A model generated the notes under the pieces. That model saw nothing but the letters and a program-made list of their open reading frames with translations. It was not told the origin of the DNA and did no database searches. This document shows, piece after piece, positions 43,888 through 53,697 of a DNA stretch of 64,000 nt. The DNA comes from Simkaniaceae bacterium (GTDB taxonomy: Bacteria; Chlamydiota; Chlamydiia; Chlamydiales; Simkaniaceae). The first letter of the stretch is position 1; every line of letters starts with the position of its first letter. The translations under genes and the position numbers were made by a program. The stretch lies in the NCBI GenBank assembly GCA_018399075.1, contig CP073763.1, positions 1,116,001 through 1,180,000 on the forward strand, in the 5' to 3' direction.

Positions 43888-44493
43888 ATGGAAAAGATTA
43901 ATCTTAATGCACGGCCAGATCCATTCTTAGGAAAGCTTTATCAAAGTGAAGATCAGCTGATGCGTTTGGCACATATTGCTCTTCCCTTTTTATTCCTATG
44001 TAAACCTACAAGAGTTGTTGTTAATGCTCTTTTAAATGCAGCGGTGTTGACAACCGTAATCAGAAAAGGGGAGATTGCTGCGAGTAATAATGAAAGCCCG
44101 CTTAGAAATAACCTATTAATTACCTCTTTTTTAACTCTTAGGGTCTACCTATCGATTTTCCGCCCCTTAGTGGGATTGTCAATCACTAATCTGTTGATGG
44201 TGATGATGGATATCTCTAAGAAAAGAGTTTTTGAAGCAACTTCGAAAATGCTCTATTTGCTCTCCATTGCCTCAAGAACTCCCAGAATCATGCTTAGACG
44301 CCCTGAAATCACCCCTCTTTCCTCTATCATGCAGATCATCAATGAGGCGAAAGAGGGATATAGCGAGTACAAGAAAGAAAGGTATCTGGAGGTGAGTGGA
44401 TTGATTCTTTTACTGGCGCTTCGCACCTTTCAGACAACAAACGAAGTTTCTAATGTTTTTAATCATTACTGTGGGAGAAGGTCTTTTGGATAG
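43888..44493 (+). CDS. NLNARPD-family protein, stand-alone copy
   Basis: 201 residues from the ATG at 43888 (GGGGG three bases upstream), chosen over 43852 because it aligns exactly with the start of the next gene. It opens MEKINLNARPDPFLGKL and is largely hydrophobic in the first 110 residues (about four short helices), ending in a soluble helical tail. The following gene repeats the same architecture in its first ~190 residues, so the two are tandem paralogues. No named family. It overlaps its paralogue by eight bases. Confidence 0.65.
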   Translation: MEKINLNARPDPFLGKLYQSEDQLMRLAHIALPFLFLCKPTRVVVNALLNAAVLTTVIRKGEIAASNNESPLRNNLLITSFLTLRVYLSIFRPLVGLSITNLLMVMMDISKKRVFEATSKMLYLLSIASRTPRIMLRRPEITPLSSIMQIINEAKEGYSEYKKERYLEVSGLILLLALRTFQTTNEVSNVFNHYCGRRSFG

Positions 44494-46573
44494 AGTTAAC
44501 TTGAATGCACGTCCAGATCCCCTTTTAGGAAGGCTTCCTAAAAGTGAGAGTCAGTTGACTCGTTTGGCTCTTATTGCTATTCCCTTTATGAGTTTATATA
44601 AACCGACGAGAATGGGTGCCTCTGTTATCGCAGGCTCTGTTCAGGTCATTACCCTTTGGAAAGGTGAGCAATCAAGATCGGAAAAGTTCTTTAAGTCATC
44701 ATCCTATGCGATGATGATTTACCTATCAATTTATCGCCCCAAAGCAGCTCTTGTGACAACACTTGCAGTGCAGACTTATAGCGATATTAAAGACCGCAAG
44801 ATTTATGACATTCTCTCTCGGATCGTTTATTTTAGCTCCATTTACTCTGGACGAGTAGAACTCATCGCTCTTTCTCTAGTCATGGAAATTGGAAAGGAGC
44901 TGGGAGAGGCTTATCAAGAGTATGACAAGGGGAAATATCTTGAGTCCTTAGCAAAACTTATAATGGCAGCACTCCGCACCTATCAAACAAAAGAAGAGGC
45001 ATCTAGGCTATCTCGCCGCTATTTTGGGAAAACGGTTACTCAGGAAGATTGGGATCAACTCTCTAATGAAAAAGATATTTCAAAGGCCTTGAAAAAGAAA
45101 AATTATTCAGATGTCATCATGGATATTAAAGTTAAATCCCTTCCCCAAAAAGATCTTTCAAACGTTAAGCTCAAAGATATGATTTTTGAGCGGGTTAACT
45201 TTTCAGAATCCGGATTAAGCAAAGCCTCGATAGAAAATGTAACGTTTAACCATTGCGAGATGAAGGACATCTTTTTTTATCGCGTGGCTCTAACAAACGT
45301 TGTTTGGAATAACTGTCAGCTTGAAAAAGGGGCCTTTTATCTTTGTTATGGATCAAACCTTCATTTTAAGGGGTGTGATCTTACCCGTTTTTGTATGGAA
45401 GAATCGATCTTTTCAAACTTGATGATTGAAGCCTCTTCCCTTTATGCATCTTCTTTTTTAAATGTACTCTTACAAGATTCCCTTTTAAAAGGATGTGATT
45501 TGCTTAATGTTCTCCTTTGTGACGCGAACTTTAAGCAACAAAGCTGCACAGACAATAGGATTACAAAACCTGTTGTTGCCCTTACATGGGACTTTAAAAG
45601 TCGAGGTTCATGGGGAGCTCCTGTTCCTGATGTGTTGGAGGACCAAGGGGCATTGACCCTTAAGTTTCCGATATACCCTAAGGATGCAGACCGCTCATCT
45701 CTCTATGATGAAGTTCGAGATAAGCTCAGAACATATGAAACCTATCGTTTAAGTCGGGCCCAAGAGCTTCTCTCTGATTCTAATTTAACACCAGAAATCG
45801 AGAGGATTAAAAGACGGGCTGCCCAGGTTATGTCTTATGCTGATGCGGTGATTCTTTCAGGAGGAGAAAATGTTGAAACGGAGTTTTATTCTGATGCGTC
45901 AGATGGTTACGACTACCGAAGAAGTGTGATGGAATTTGCAGTCATTCATCATGGCAAACCCGCAATGGGTATTTGCCGTGGTTGCCAAGTGGTGAACGCC
46001 TATTTTGGAGGAACGATTAAAGATGTTCCCTTTCAAGGAAGACAAGAGCTCATAGAGTATACCGATGACCCATTAGGTAAAAGGCTTAGAAAGAAAGGTG
46101 GAAGAGAAATTATAGGGTACTCAGCGCACGGTCAAGCTGCAGACAAAATGGGAGAAGGCCTTCGAGTCATTCTTATGAAAAGAGGCATTGTTAAAGCCTT
46201 TATGAATCAAGAGGGAACGGTGATTGGAACACAGTTTCATCCCGAAAGATATATCGAAGGAAAAATGGTCAAAGAAAAAATGGGGAAGGCGGATCTAAAA
46301 CAGCTGATTACTATTCTTGGATCAGGATTTATCAATAAAGGTAATCATTTTTTCGAAACGGGTCCTGTTTTGACTGAAGGAGATGCGCCTCAACTCAATC
46401 GAGCAGGTGAAGAGGCAATTATTAAGTTTTGTAATCAATTACTAGTTCGGATGGTCGAGAGTGTAAAAGTGCTCGATTCAAATCAAATTTTCTTTAAGCT
46501 TTTTTTAGAAAGGGTGAGAGCTAATCGCGGCGGATCCACCCTTCAGCCGTCAGGATCCTCCCGGGGGGGATAA
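44486..46573 (+). CDS. fusion: NLNARPD domain + pentapeptide repeats + class I glutamine amidotransferase (C26)
   Basis: A TTG at 44486 with GGGAGAAGG upstream aligns with the paralogue's ATG and gives 695 residues. Parts: a hydrophobic paralogous domain (about 1-180); pentapeptide-like repeats (about 220-352; units like LKDMIF, ERVNF, GCDLTRF); and a GATase1/peptidase C26 domain (about 360-595) with nucleophile Cys497 in GICRGCQ and His585/Glu587 in QFHPER. C26 members such as PuuD hydrolyse gamma-glutamyl compounds. The combination is unusual. The 3' end overlaps the convergent histone-like gene by 53 bases. Confidence 0.75.
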   Translation: MDRVNLNARPDPLLGRLPKSESQLTRLALIAIPFMSLYKPTRMGASVIAGSVQVITLWKGEQSRSEKFFKSSSYAMMIYLSIYRPKAALVTTLAVQTYSDIKDRKIYDILSRIVYFSSIYSGRVELIALSLVMEIGKELGEAYQEYDKGKYLESLAKLIMAALRTYQTKEEASRLSRRYFGKTVTQEDWDQLSNEKDISKALKKKNYSDVIMDIKVKSLPQKDLSNVKLKDMIFERVNFSESGLSKASIENVTFNHCEMKDIFFYRVALTNVVWNNCQLEKGAFYLCYGSNLHFKGCDLTRFCMEESIFSNLMIEASSLYASSFLNVLLQDSLLKGCDLLNVLLCDANFKQQSCTDNRITKPVVALTWDFKSRGSWGAPVPDVLEDQGALTLKFPIYPKDADRSSLYDEVRDKLRTYETYRLSRAQELLSDSNLTPEIERIKRRAAQVMSYADAVILSGGENVETEFYSDASDGYDYRRSVMEFAVIHHGKPAMGICRGCQVVNAYFGGTIKDVPFQGRQELIEYTDDPLGKRLRKKGGREIIGYSAHGQAADKMGEGLRVILMKRGIVKAFMNQEGTVIGTQFHPERYIEGKMVKEKMGKADLKQLITILGSGFINKGNHFFETGPVLTEGDAPQLNRAGEEAIIKFCNQLLVRMVESVKVLDSNQIFFKLFLERVRANRGGSTLQPSGSSRGG

Positions 46574-46892
46574 TCACCTTAATCCGCTTCGGTGGCGGAG
46601 CTGATGGGGGTTGGGGAGGTAGAACCTCGATTTTCTTAGGAGGAGTTGCTAACTTTTTAGGAGCTGCTGGTAGCTTCTTTGGAAGTGCAGCTTTTTTAGG
46701 GGCTACTTTCTTTCGAGTGACAACTTTCTTCTTGGGGGCAGCCTTTTTTCGAGTGACAACTTTCTTTCGCGCAGCCGTTTTCTTTTTCGATGCGACTTTT
46801 TTCCGCTTAGGAGCGACCTTTTTCCTAGGGGAAGTCGCCTTCTTTTTTATAGCGGTCGTTTTCTTTCTTTTAAAAATCTTCTTAACTACCAT
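46521..46892 (-). CDS. hctB: Hc2-like (HctB) histone H1-like protein
   Basis: The Met at 46892 (MVVKKIFKRKK) is taken as start, 123 residues. Residues 1-85 are Lys/Arg/Ala/Pro-rich with repeats of K-K-x-A-x-x-K-K type, as in chlamydial Hc2, which compacts DNA in the infectious form. A proline-rich hinge and a distinct tail (IPPGRILTAEGWIRRD) end it. It lies next to holA-like and yraL-like genes exactly as hctB (CT046) does before CT047-CT048 in C. trachomatis. Confidence 0.85.
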   Translation of the reverse strand: MVVKKIFKRKKTTAIKKKATSPRKKVAPKRKKVASKKKTAARKKVVTRKKAAPKKKVVTRKKVAPKKAALPKKLPAAPKKLATPPKKIEVLPPQPPSAPPPKRIKVIIPPGRILTAEGWIRRD

Positions 46893-47020
46893 GAACATAT
46901 TCAAATTCAATTTAATTGCGATAATAATAAACTTATGCCGCTTTAATTACAATATAGTAATATTTAAAATAAAGGCTTTAGTTCTTGCTTCTCTTCCCTA
47001 AATGAGGTACCATAAACCCC

Positions 47021-47908
47021 ATGAAATATGTAAAAATCGATCCTTTTGAAAAACACCTTGATGAAGCCCTACCCGATCATCCTTCGGACGTCTACTTTAT
47101 CCTGATGGATGATCCCTTTGAGCGCGCCTTTGTTGCAAAGCGGCTCTGCAATAAACTGAGAATCGATGTAATCCACTCGGAAAATGATAACCTCCTTGAG
47201 GAATTAGAATCCCCCTCATTGTTCTCCAAAAAACGGATCCTTATTTGTGATGATGTGAAGGAAAAAGAGATTCCAAAAGTGGATGATCTAATCCTGATTT
47301 TTACAGGAAAAACAGCCCCTCCTTTTTACAAGAAGATGGAAAAAGAAGGGACAACCCTTGATCTTTCTGGAGAAAAACCATGGGACCGAAAAAGCCGCTT
47401 GCAACGGTGGCTTTTAGAATGTGCTCGCGAGAGGGGAAAAGCTTTAAGTGTTGATGGGGCAACTTACCTGATTGATTTTTCTCATGCAGATTTTTCAACG
47501 CTATTACAAGAACTAGATAAGATTGTCGCTTATAGTGGAGAGAAAAAGAGTATTACCCTAGAAATAGTTAAAGGCATTTGCTCTCTCGATCCTGTTCAAA
47601 GTGGGTGGGAACTTTCAGAAGCTGTTGTTCTTGGTGGTTTTGTTCACTTTGATGAGGTTGATCTCTATTCGCTTATTGGACAACTCCGCTACCAACTGCA
47701 GCTAGGTCTGCAGATTGCCATGGCAAAAGAGCCACCAAAAGCTTCTCCAAAGAAGATTGAAAGATTTCGGCGAAGTGGTTTGAAAATATCTTATTTTATG
47801 GATGGGCTCAAAGACCTATTTGACTTAGAGATGAAGATGCGCTCTAACATCTCGAATCAAGGGCTCCTTTTTGATCAATTTAGAGCTAAACTAGCAGCGA
47901 GGCGTTAA
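47021..47908 (+). CDS. holA: DNA polymerase III delta subunit-like protein (HolA, CT047-like)
   Basis: 295 residues, somewhat shorter than E. coli HolA (343). The layout of an N-terminal Rossmann-like domain (LFSKKRILICDDVKEKEIPKVDDLILIFTGK, about 66-98), a lid with VDGATYLIDFSHADFSTLLQELDKI (about 143-167) and C-terminal helical domain fits delta. It would open the beta clamp in the loader. It overlaps yraL by one base. Sequence is divergent, so the call leans on synteny with CT047. Confidence 0.75.
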   Translation: MKYVKIDPFEKHLDEALPDHPSDVYFILMDDPFERAFVAKRLCNKLRIDVIHSENDNLLEELESPSLFSKKRILICDDVKEKEIPKVDDLILIFTGKTAPPFYKKMEKEGTTLDLSGEKPWDRKSRLQRWLLECARERGKALSVDGATYLIDFSHADFSTLLQELDKIVAYSGEKKSITLEIVKGICSLDPVQSGWELSEAVVLGGFVHFDEVDLYSLIGQLRYQLQLGLQIAMAKEPPKASPKKIERFRRSGLKISYFMDGLKDLFDLEMKMRSNISNQGLLFDQFRAKLAARR

Positions 47909-48585
47909 TGTTATATTTACTACCGAATCTTTTAGACGAAAGCTTAGAGCATGATCCATTTCTTCCTATAAGTGTGGGGGAAATCGTCTGCTCACTTGAT
48001 GGGATCATTGCCGAGAGTGAAAAAGGGGCTCGTCGCTTTATGAAGCGGTTTACCGATAAGTTCCGAGAGATTCCTATTCGCCTCCTCAATGAACATGCCG
48101 ATGAGATAGACTCTCTTATTGGGCCCCTTCAAAAAGGGGAGAAGTGGGGGCTCATTTCGGATGCGGGACTTCCAGTCCTTGCCGATCCTGGTGCCCGACT
48201 TATTCGTCGCCTTCATACCCTTAACGTTCCAATCGAGACGCTTCCGGGTCCTTCCTCCATTGTCTATGCTCTCCAACTCTCTGGTCTTCCAGCTCAAAAC
48301 TTCACCTTCCATGGCTATCCGCCAAAAGATGAAAAAGCACTCAAGGAAAAACTCCGCACTCTCCCAAAAGATCATACACATCTTTTTATCGAAGCTCCTT
48401 ACCGAACGGATAAGTTTTTAAAGAATCTTGTTTATGGACTTCAAGAGGAAACCGATCTCTCTGTTTCTTGGAATTTAACCCTTCCATCCCAAGGAGTTAA
48501 AACCCAAAAAATTTCCCAGTGGAAAAAAGTTCTTCCTGCCTTTGGTAAGGTCCCAGCTGTTTTTGTCGTTCGAGGGCAAAAATAA
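47908..48585 (+). CDS. tetrapyrrole-methylase family SAM methyltransferase (YraL/RsmI-type, CT048-like)
   Basis: 225 residues. The fold markers are GLISDAGLPVLADPGARLIRRLH (about 79-101) and LPGPSSIVYALQLSGLPAQNFTFHGYPP (about 112-139), which match the YraL/RsmI group. RsmI proper is about 280 residues and methylates 16S rRNA C1402 ribose; this shorter form corresponds to the second chlamydial paralogue (CT048), substrate unproven. Starts on the last base of the HolA-like stop. Confidence 0.85.
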   Translation: MLYLLPNLLDESLEHDPFLPISVGEIVCSLDGIIAESEKGARRFMKRFTDKFREIPIRLLNEHADEIDSLIGPLQKGEKWGLISDAGLPVLADPGARLIRRLHTLNVPIETLPGPSSIVYALQLSGLPAQNFTFHGYPPKDEKALKEKLRTLPKDHTHLFIEAPYRTDKFLKNLVYGLQEETDLSVSWNLTLPSQGVKTQKISQWKKVLPAFGKVPAVFVVRGQK

Positions 48586-48639
48586 TAGAATTATACCTCA
48601 ATCTATAGTATTCTTTTTGTTTAAAAAGAGAGTGTTATA

Positions 48640-49341
48640 GTGAGACCAGTAAATAATTTTTTCATTAATGGTATAATTACATCTAGAAAAGAGGCTAACA
48701 AGACAGCCCGGAAAATTGAAGATCTTACTGGCCTAAAAGTGGATGTTTTTTATAATAAAAGCACGCCTCTTACAAAGATCATTAGTATTGCTGGAAAAGT
48801 GATTTATGGCGTTTTAGGCCTTGGTTACTATGCTACAACAGAACGGAAAAGTGAAAAAGAAGCAGATGATCGCACTATTATTGCTGCTGGTTCCGTTGCA
48901 GCTCTTGGATTAGGGATTAAAGAGTGGCATGATGTCCAAGTCGATAAAGCAAAACATGGAAAAGCTCTAGCAGATCGTGTTGAAGCTCATTTAGTCGCAC
49001 ATCCAAATGAGTCGGTTCGCTTAATTCTTCATAGTCAAGGGGCTCACGTAGGCCTTAATGCACTCAAACATCTCAAAGACTATAAAGAGCGCATTCAAGT
49101 GGTTAACTTGGGCGGAATGGTTGAAATTCCTAAACATATGGCTTCACAAGTCACTAATCTTTCTAACAGCAAAGATCCTGTCCCCAATTGGATCTCTCGT
49201 CTAACGAGTAAGGGTCGGGAGTGGGTAGATCTTGGCGATGGCCATACAAAGACGTGGCTAGCTCATGAGATGAAGGAGTATCTCCGTCATCAAGTCGTCC
49301 AAGACCTTTTAAAAATGCCGGCTGCAGCTCCTGCTGCTTAA
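48640..49341 (+). CDS. alpha/beta-hydrolase-like protein (possible lipase/effector)
   Basis: GTG start, 233 residues. An FFINGI segment (about 7-12) could form an oxyanion loop, a hydrophobic helix pair lies at about 47-64 and 80-94, and the nucleophile elbow is RLILHSQGAHVGLNAL (Ser132). Asp179 in SNSKDPVPNW and His209 in TWLAHEM (or His202) complete a plausible triad. This is the pattern of DUF676/lipase-like hydrolases. It takes the position of CT049-CT051 (secreted, lineage-variable proteins) in the syntenic block. Ala/Pro-rich C-terminus. Substrate unknown. Confidence 0.65.
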   Translation: MRPVNNFFINGIITSRKEANKTARKIEDLTGLKVDVFYNKSTPLTKIISIAGKVIYGVLGLGYYATTERKSEKEADDRTIIAAGSVAALGLGIKEWHDVQVDKAKHGKALADRVEAHLVAHPNESVRLILHSQGAHVGLNALKHLKDYKERIQVVNLGGMVEIPKHMASQVTNLSNSKDPVPNWISRLTSKGREWVDLGDGHTKTWLAHEMKEYLRHQVVQDLLKMPAAAPAA

Positions 49342-50420
49342 AGAATGATTTTTTCAGCGACGGTGTCGTAGAAAAGGGTTCCCTTTTCAGTGAGTTTTGC
49401 ATGATGGGCATTATAATTGAGCCATCCCTCGCGGTCGAGTTCATGAAGAAGCTTTTGTGTGGAGAGGGGAATGCTTGGAAGAGAAATTCCTTCGGTTAAA
49501 CGAAGGCCAATGGCAATTTTTTCATGAAGGCTGCGATGGGGAGATAGCATTTCCTCAAAATCAACGGGAAAAGCTCCGTCTTTAAGGCTCTTGATATATT
49601 TATTCATATGGCAGATGTTTCGAAAGCGTTTTCCCTCCCAGTAGCTAAAAGCAGAAGGGCCATACCCAATGAAAGGACGCCCTGTCCAATAACCGGTATT
49701 ATGGATCGAGATTTTATCATCCCGAGCAAAAGCAGAGATTTCATACCGCTTGAGCCCTTTTTCATTAAAGCGGGTAATTGCGGTCTTGAGCATTGTTGCG
49801 GCTGTTTCCTCATCAGGGAGATGGGGGAGGAGCTCCTTTTCCTTCTTCTTAAAAAGGGTATGGGGTTCAATGGTCAGATTGTAGAGGGAGAGATGGGTGA
49901 TGGGGAGCTTGCACGCTTGATCGACTGTTTCTTCCCAGGTTTCTAGCGTTTGATGAGGAAGCTCATACATCAGATCGATGGTAATATTCTCGATCCCCGC
50001 AGCGCTTGTGATTTCAACAGCTTCGATCGCTTTCTGTGCTGTATGGGTACGTCCAAGATATTTAAGAAGGGGATTATTAAGAGACTGAACGCCGATGCTA
50101 ACACGATTGACTCCTAGCTCTTGGAGCTTTTTCATTAGATCAAGGGTGACATCTTCGGGGTTTGTTTCTACTGTGATTTCAGGAGCTGTAGTACGCTCTA
50201 GAATTGCTTCGATCCCTTCTGGAAAAAGGGTGGGGGTTCCCCCACCAAAATAAAGAGAGACAATCTCTTTCTCTTTAATCTGTGGAAGGCGCATTTCCCA
50301 TTCTTTCAAAAGAGCATTTAAAAAGGGGGGATGATTGCTATTAGGAATAACGTAAAAATGGCAGTAGGGACATTTTCTTGTGCAAAAGGGGAAATGGAAA
50401 TAGAGAGAGGTTTTTACCAC
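49338..50420 (-). CDS. hemW: HemW-like radical SAM protein (coproporphyrinogen oxidase homologue)
   Basis: 360 residues, HemW rather than HemN length (about 455). Radical SAM cluster motif FCTRKCPYCHFY (CX3CX2C, about 12-23), GGGTPTLF (about 59-66), VETNPEDV (about 80-87), GVQSLNNPLLKYLGRTH (about 107-123), and IDLMYELPHQT (about 149-159). HemW binds haem and delivers it rather than oxidising coproporphyrinogen in better-studied bacteria, and is often annotated hemN. In C. trachomatis CT052 (hemN) occupies this place. Confidence 0.9.
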   Translation of the reverse strand: MVKTSLYFHFPFCTRKCPYCHFYVIPNSNHPPFLNALLKEWEMRLPQIKEKEIVSLYFGGGTPTLFPEGIEAILERTTAPEITVETNPEDVTLDLMKKLQELGVNRVSIGVQSLNNPLLKYLGRTHTAQKAIEAVEITSAAGIENITIDLMYELPHQTLETWEETVDQACKLPITHLSLYNLTIEPHTLFKKKEKELLPHLPDEETAATMLKTAITRFNEKGLKRYEISAFARDDKISIHNTGYWTGRPFIGYGPSAFSYWEGKRFRNICHMNKYIKSLKDGAFPVDFEEMLSPHRSLHEKIAIGLRLTEGISLPSIPLSTQKLLHELDREGWLNYNAHHAKLTEKGTLFYDTVAEKIIL

Positions 50421-50866
50421 GAGTCGGCATCAGGATCTTCAAGAATACCGCGGCGCCAGCGGTTTTTATCACTAAAGGGATCTTCTTCATCATCTTCAGC
50501 AATGGTAGTGGCCCCTTCATCATCAGCGATCGTTCCCCCCTCAGTTTCATAGGTTGTGGGCATCTCATTATCTAGGCCTGCATCGGTCATTCCTGATCCT
50601 TCATCGACATTGACACCGGGAAGGGTGTGAGGTTCTTGATAAGCAGCCCGTTGTTGGGGGTTTCTTTTGGGGACAGAGTACTCATCGCTATCTCCATGCT
50701 CTTTAAGAGATTGAAGACGCTGTTTCTCTTCCTCGACGCGCTTCTTAAGGATTTCTATTTCCCCTTGATGCTTTTCTATATCCTTTTTGGGAACGAGCCC
50801 AAGATTGAGCCACTGCTCTAAGTCTTGAAGTTCTAGCTCTAGCTTTTTTAAACGTTCACTTTTCAT
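50414..50866 (-). CDS. acidic coiled-coil protein (CT053-position)
   Basis: 150 residues. N-terminal half is a charged coiled coil (KLELELQDLEQWLNLGL, about 7-23; ILKKRVEEEKQRL), the C-terminal half acidic and disordered (DDEGATTIAEDDEED). No signal or membrane segment. It overlaps hemW by seven bases and diverges from sucA, as CT053 sits between hemN and sucA in C. trachomatis. Function unknown. Confidence 0.65.
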   Translation of the reverse strand: MKSERLKKLELELQDLEQWLNLGLVPKKDIEKHQGEIEILKKRVEEEKQRLQSLKEHGDSDEYSVPKRNPQQRAAYQEPHTLPGVNVDEGSGMTDAGLDNEMPTTYETEGGTIADDEGATTIAEDDEEDPFSDKNRWRRGILEDPDADSW

Positions 50867-50985
50867 AGGGCTGGAATATAATCGATTTAGCTTTTTATGG
50901 AAAGGGTCGAATTCTCAATCATTAAACTTTTTTTCTTTTTGGGAAAAAAGGGAGGTGGTATAGCAAGGGTTAGGGAGAGATTTTT

Positions 50986-53697
50986 ATGAATGAACGGGGG
51001 GATTTTGCGAATCTTGCAAATATTACCTATATTGAACAGCTTTACTCTCAGTACTTAGAAGACCCAGAAAGTGTCGATAAGAGTTGGCAGCACTTTTTTG
51101 AGGGGATGGCGCTCGGTGCTGCCTTGAAAGGGCCTGTTGCTGAGGCTCAGCAGAGCCCTGATTTGCGCGTTTTTCGCTTAATTGAGGCCTATAGGATTTT
51201 TGGGCATAAGGGAGCTCGCTTCAACCCAATGGAGCTCAAGCCTGTCGATCCTGAAGAGGTCGATGAGCTTAAGCTTGAGAATTTAGGGTTTAAGAAAGAA
51301 GAGCTTAATCAAAATTTCCCGACCTGCGGCTTTTTAAAAGAAAGTTCGGCGCCTTTAAGTGCTCTCATTGATGCCTTGCAAAAAACCTACTGTGGGAGCG
51401 TTGGTGTCGAATATATGGGGATCCAAACCAAAGAGGTGGAAATCTTTATTCAGGAAAGGATTGAGCCCTACTTTCATTTCCCCTTAAGCCGTGAAGAAAA
51501 GATGGAGACCCTTCATTCTCTTAATAAATCAGAGATCATGGAATCCTTTATCCAAATGAAATATCCTGGACAAAAGAGGTTCTCATTAGAAGGGGGGGAG
51601 ACCCTTATTCCGATGATGATGGAAATCATCCATGAAGGATCTGTTGAAGGTGTGGAACAAATCGTTTTAGGGATGGCTCATCGTGGTCGTCTCAATGTTC
51701 TTGCGAACATCTTAGGAAAAAGCTATGTCGATATTTTTCATGAATTTGAAAGCTCCTATGTTCCCGACACTTTTGAAGGGTCAGGAGATGTCAAATACCA
51801 CAAAGGATACTCCTCAGATATCCCGACCAAGCATGGAAAAAGTGTTCATGTGGCCCTTTGTGCAAATCCCTCACACTTAGAAGCCGTCGATCCTGTTGTT
51901 GAAGGAAAAACCCGCGCTAAACAAGAGCTAAATGCAGATGGAAAGACCGGCTCGATTATCCCCGTTCTTATTCATGGTGAATCTGCAATTGCTGGACAAG
52001 GCGTTGTTTATGAAACATTGCAACTTTCCAAATTGAGTGGTTATAAAACAGGAGGAACCATTCATATTGTTATTAATAACCAAGTAGGTTTTACAGCCTC
52101 TCCCAAAGAGACAAAATCGACCCGTTACAGCACAGATATCGCAAAGGCCTTTGGAGCCCCTGTATTTCATGTAAACGGAGAAGATCCTGAAAAGGCAGTG
52201 AGCGCAGCAAAACTTGCCCTTCAAGCGAGGCAAAAATTTGGGTGCGACGTTTTTATCGAACTCAATTGCCATCGGAAATATGGGCATAATGAATCAGATG
52301 AGCCTGCCTTTACAAACCCTCAAATTTATAAACTCATCAAACAAAAGCAAAATGCGCGCAATATTTACCGCGATGCCCTCATTCAAGAAGGGACCCTTTC
52401 GAAAGAAGAGGCCGACACATTAGAAAAAGAGTTTAAAGATTCCCTAGAAAAAGCCCTTTCAGAAACTCAAGAGCGTGTACAAAAAAAAACCTCTCAAAAA
52501 AGGGAATCTAAAAATAAACTCTCTTTATTAGACCCTATCGAAACAGCTGTTCCAATGGACAGGCTTGTTGAGCTGACAAAGAAGTTTACAGCCCTTCCTG
52601 AAGGGTTTACTATCCACCCCAAGCTTAAACGCCTTCTCGATGATCGTCTTAAAATGATGACAGGCGACCTGCAAGCTCCTGTTGTTGACTGGGGAATGGC
52701 AGAGTATTTAGCCTACGGCTCTCTTTTAACCGAAGGGATTCACGTCCGCCTTTCTGGACAAGATAGTGGACGGGGAACTTTTTCCCATCGCCATGCTATC
52801 CTTACTGATCAAGAGACAGCTAAAAGATACTATCCTCTTTCTCATTTAAGCGAGAATCAAGCAGCATTTGATGTCTATAATTCTCCTGTTATTGAGTATG
52901 CTGTGATGGGATTTGAATATGGCTATAGCCTCGCCTATCAAAACGCATTGATCATGTGGGAAGGGCAGTTTGGAGACTTTGGAAATGGTGCTCAAATCGT
53001 CATCGACCAGTTCATCACTTCTGCCGAGCAGAAATGGAACCGCCTTTCTCCTCTTACCCTCCTCCTCCCTCACGGCTATGAAGGACAAGGACCTGAACAC
53101 TCCTCTGCACGCATCGAACGGTTCCTCCAATTGGCAGGAAATGACAGCCTAACAATTGTGAACCCCTCCACTCCGGCGCAACTCTTCCATGTTCTCCGTC
53201 GACAAGGAATCACCGAGATTAAAAAGCCTCTCATCGTTTTTACCCCAAAAGCACTCCTCCGCTTTCCTCCCTCTTTAAGTCCTCCTGAAGCCTTTGCAAA
53301 GGGGGAGTTTCAAACAGTCATCGATGAACCCTCTGCCCCAAAAAATGTTAAGCGCATTATCCTTTGCAGCGGTAAAGTCTACTACGATCTGATTGAGCAT
53401 CGAAAAGATGATTCTATAGCCATTATTAGGATCGAACAACTCTATCCCTTACACGAAGAAAAAATTAAAAAGACTTTAGAAAATCACTCTTCAGCTACGG
53501 AATGTTTTTGGGTTCAAGAAGAACATGAAAATATGGGGGCTTACTCATACATCCGTCCTTACCTTGAAAAGCTCCTTCCCGAAAAACTCACATTTAGGTA
53601 TGTCGGAAGAGAAAGAAGCGCATCGCCTTCAGCTGGATCTGGGGCGCTGCATAAACAAGAGCTTGCAAAATTCCTCAAAGAGGCCCTCGAGTCATGA
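50986..53697 (+). CDS. sucA: 2-oxoglutarate dehydrogenase E1 component
   Basis: 903 residues, the usual E1o length. N-terminal [21 protein letters not shown] (about 8-28), [15 protein letters not shown] (about 229-243), the ThDP-binding region [34 protein letters not shown] (about 335-368), RHAILTDQ, and a C-terminal [20 protein letters not shown] (about 698-717). It decarboxylates 2-oxoglutarate and passes succinyl to E2 (SucB). Overlaps sucB by four bases. Preceded by GGGAGA-type ribosome sites. Confidence 0.98.
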   Translation: MNERGDFANLANITYIEQLYSQYLEDPESVDKSWQHFFEGMALGAALKGPVAEAQQSPDLRVFRLIEAYRIFGHKGARFNPMELKPVDPEEVDELKLENLGFKKEELNQNFPTCGFLKESSAPLSALIDALQKTYCGSVGVEYMGIQTKEVEIFIQERIEPYFHFPLSREEKMETLHSLNKSEIMESFIQMKYPGQKRFSLEGGETLIPMMMEIIHEGSVEGVEQIVLGMAHRGRLNVLANILGKSYVDIFHEFESSYVPDTFEGSGDVKYHKGYSSDIPTKHGKSVHVALCANPSHLEAVDPVVEGKTRAKQELNADGKTGSIIPVLIHGESAIAGQGVVYETLQLSKLSGYKTGGTIHIVINNQVGFTASPKETKSTRYSTDIAKAFGAPVFHVNGEDPEKAVSAAKLALQARQKFGCDVFIELNCHRKYGHNESDEPAFTNPQIYKLIKQKQNARNIYRDALIQEGTLSKEEADTLEKEFKDSLEKALSETQERVQKKTSQKRESKNKLSLLDPIETAVPMDRLVELTKKFTALPEGFTIHPKLKRLLDDRLKMMTGDLQAPVVDWGMAEYLAYGSLLTEGIHVRLSGQDSGRGTFSHRHAILTDQETAKRYYPLSHLSENQAAFDVYNSPVIEYAVMGFEYGYSLAYQNALIMWEGQFGDFGNGAQIVIDQFITSAEQKWNRLSPLTLLLPHGYEGQGPEHSSARIERFLQLAGNDSLTIVNPSTPAQLFHVLRRQGITEIKKPLIVFTPKALLRFPPSLSPPEAFAKGEFQTVIDEPSAPKNVKRIILCSGKVYYDLIEHRKDDSIAIIRIEQLYPLHEEKIKKTLENHSSATECFWVQEEHENMGAYSYIRPYLEKLLPEKLTFRYVGRERSASPSAGSGALHKQELAKFLKEALES

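Noticed and set aside
46717-47001. Open frame on the + strand opposite the histone-like gene
   Set aside because: It is the Phe-rich mirror of the Lys/Arg codons of the histone-like gene.
50414-50866. Acidic C-terminus as a secreted effector tail
   Set aside because: Its position is conserved between hemW and sucA in Chlamydia, which fits a housekeeping or phylum-core protein better.
52846-53130. Long frames on the minus strand within sucA
   Set aside because: sucA is certain from motifs throughout; these are antisense shadows of its C-ending codons.
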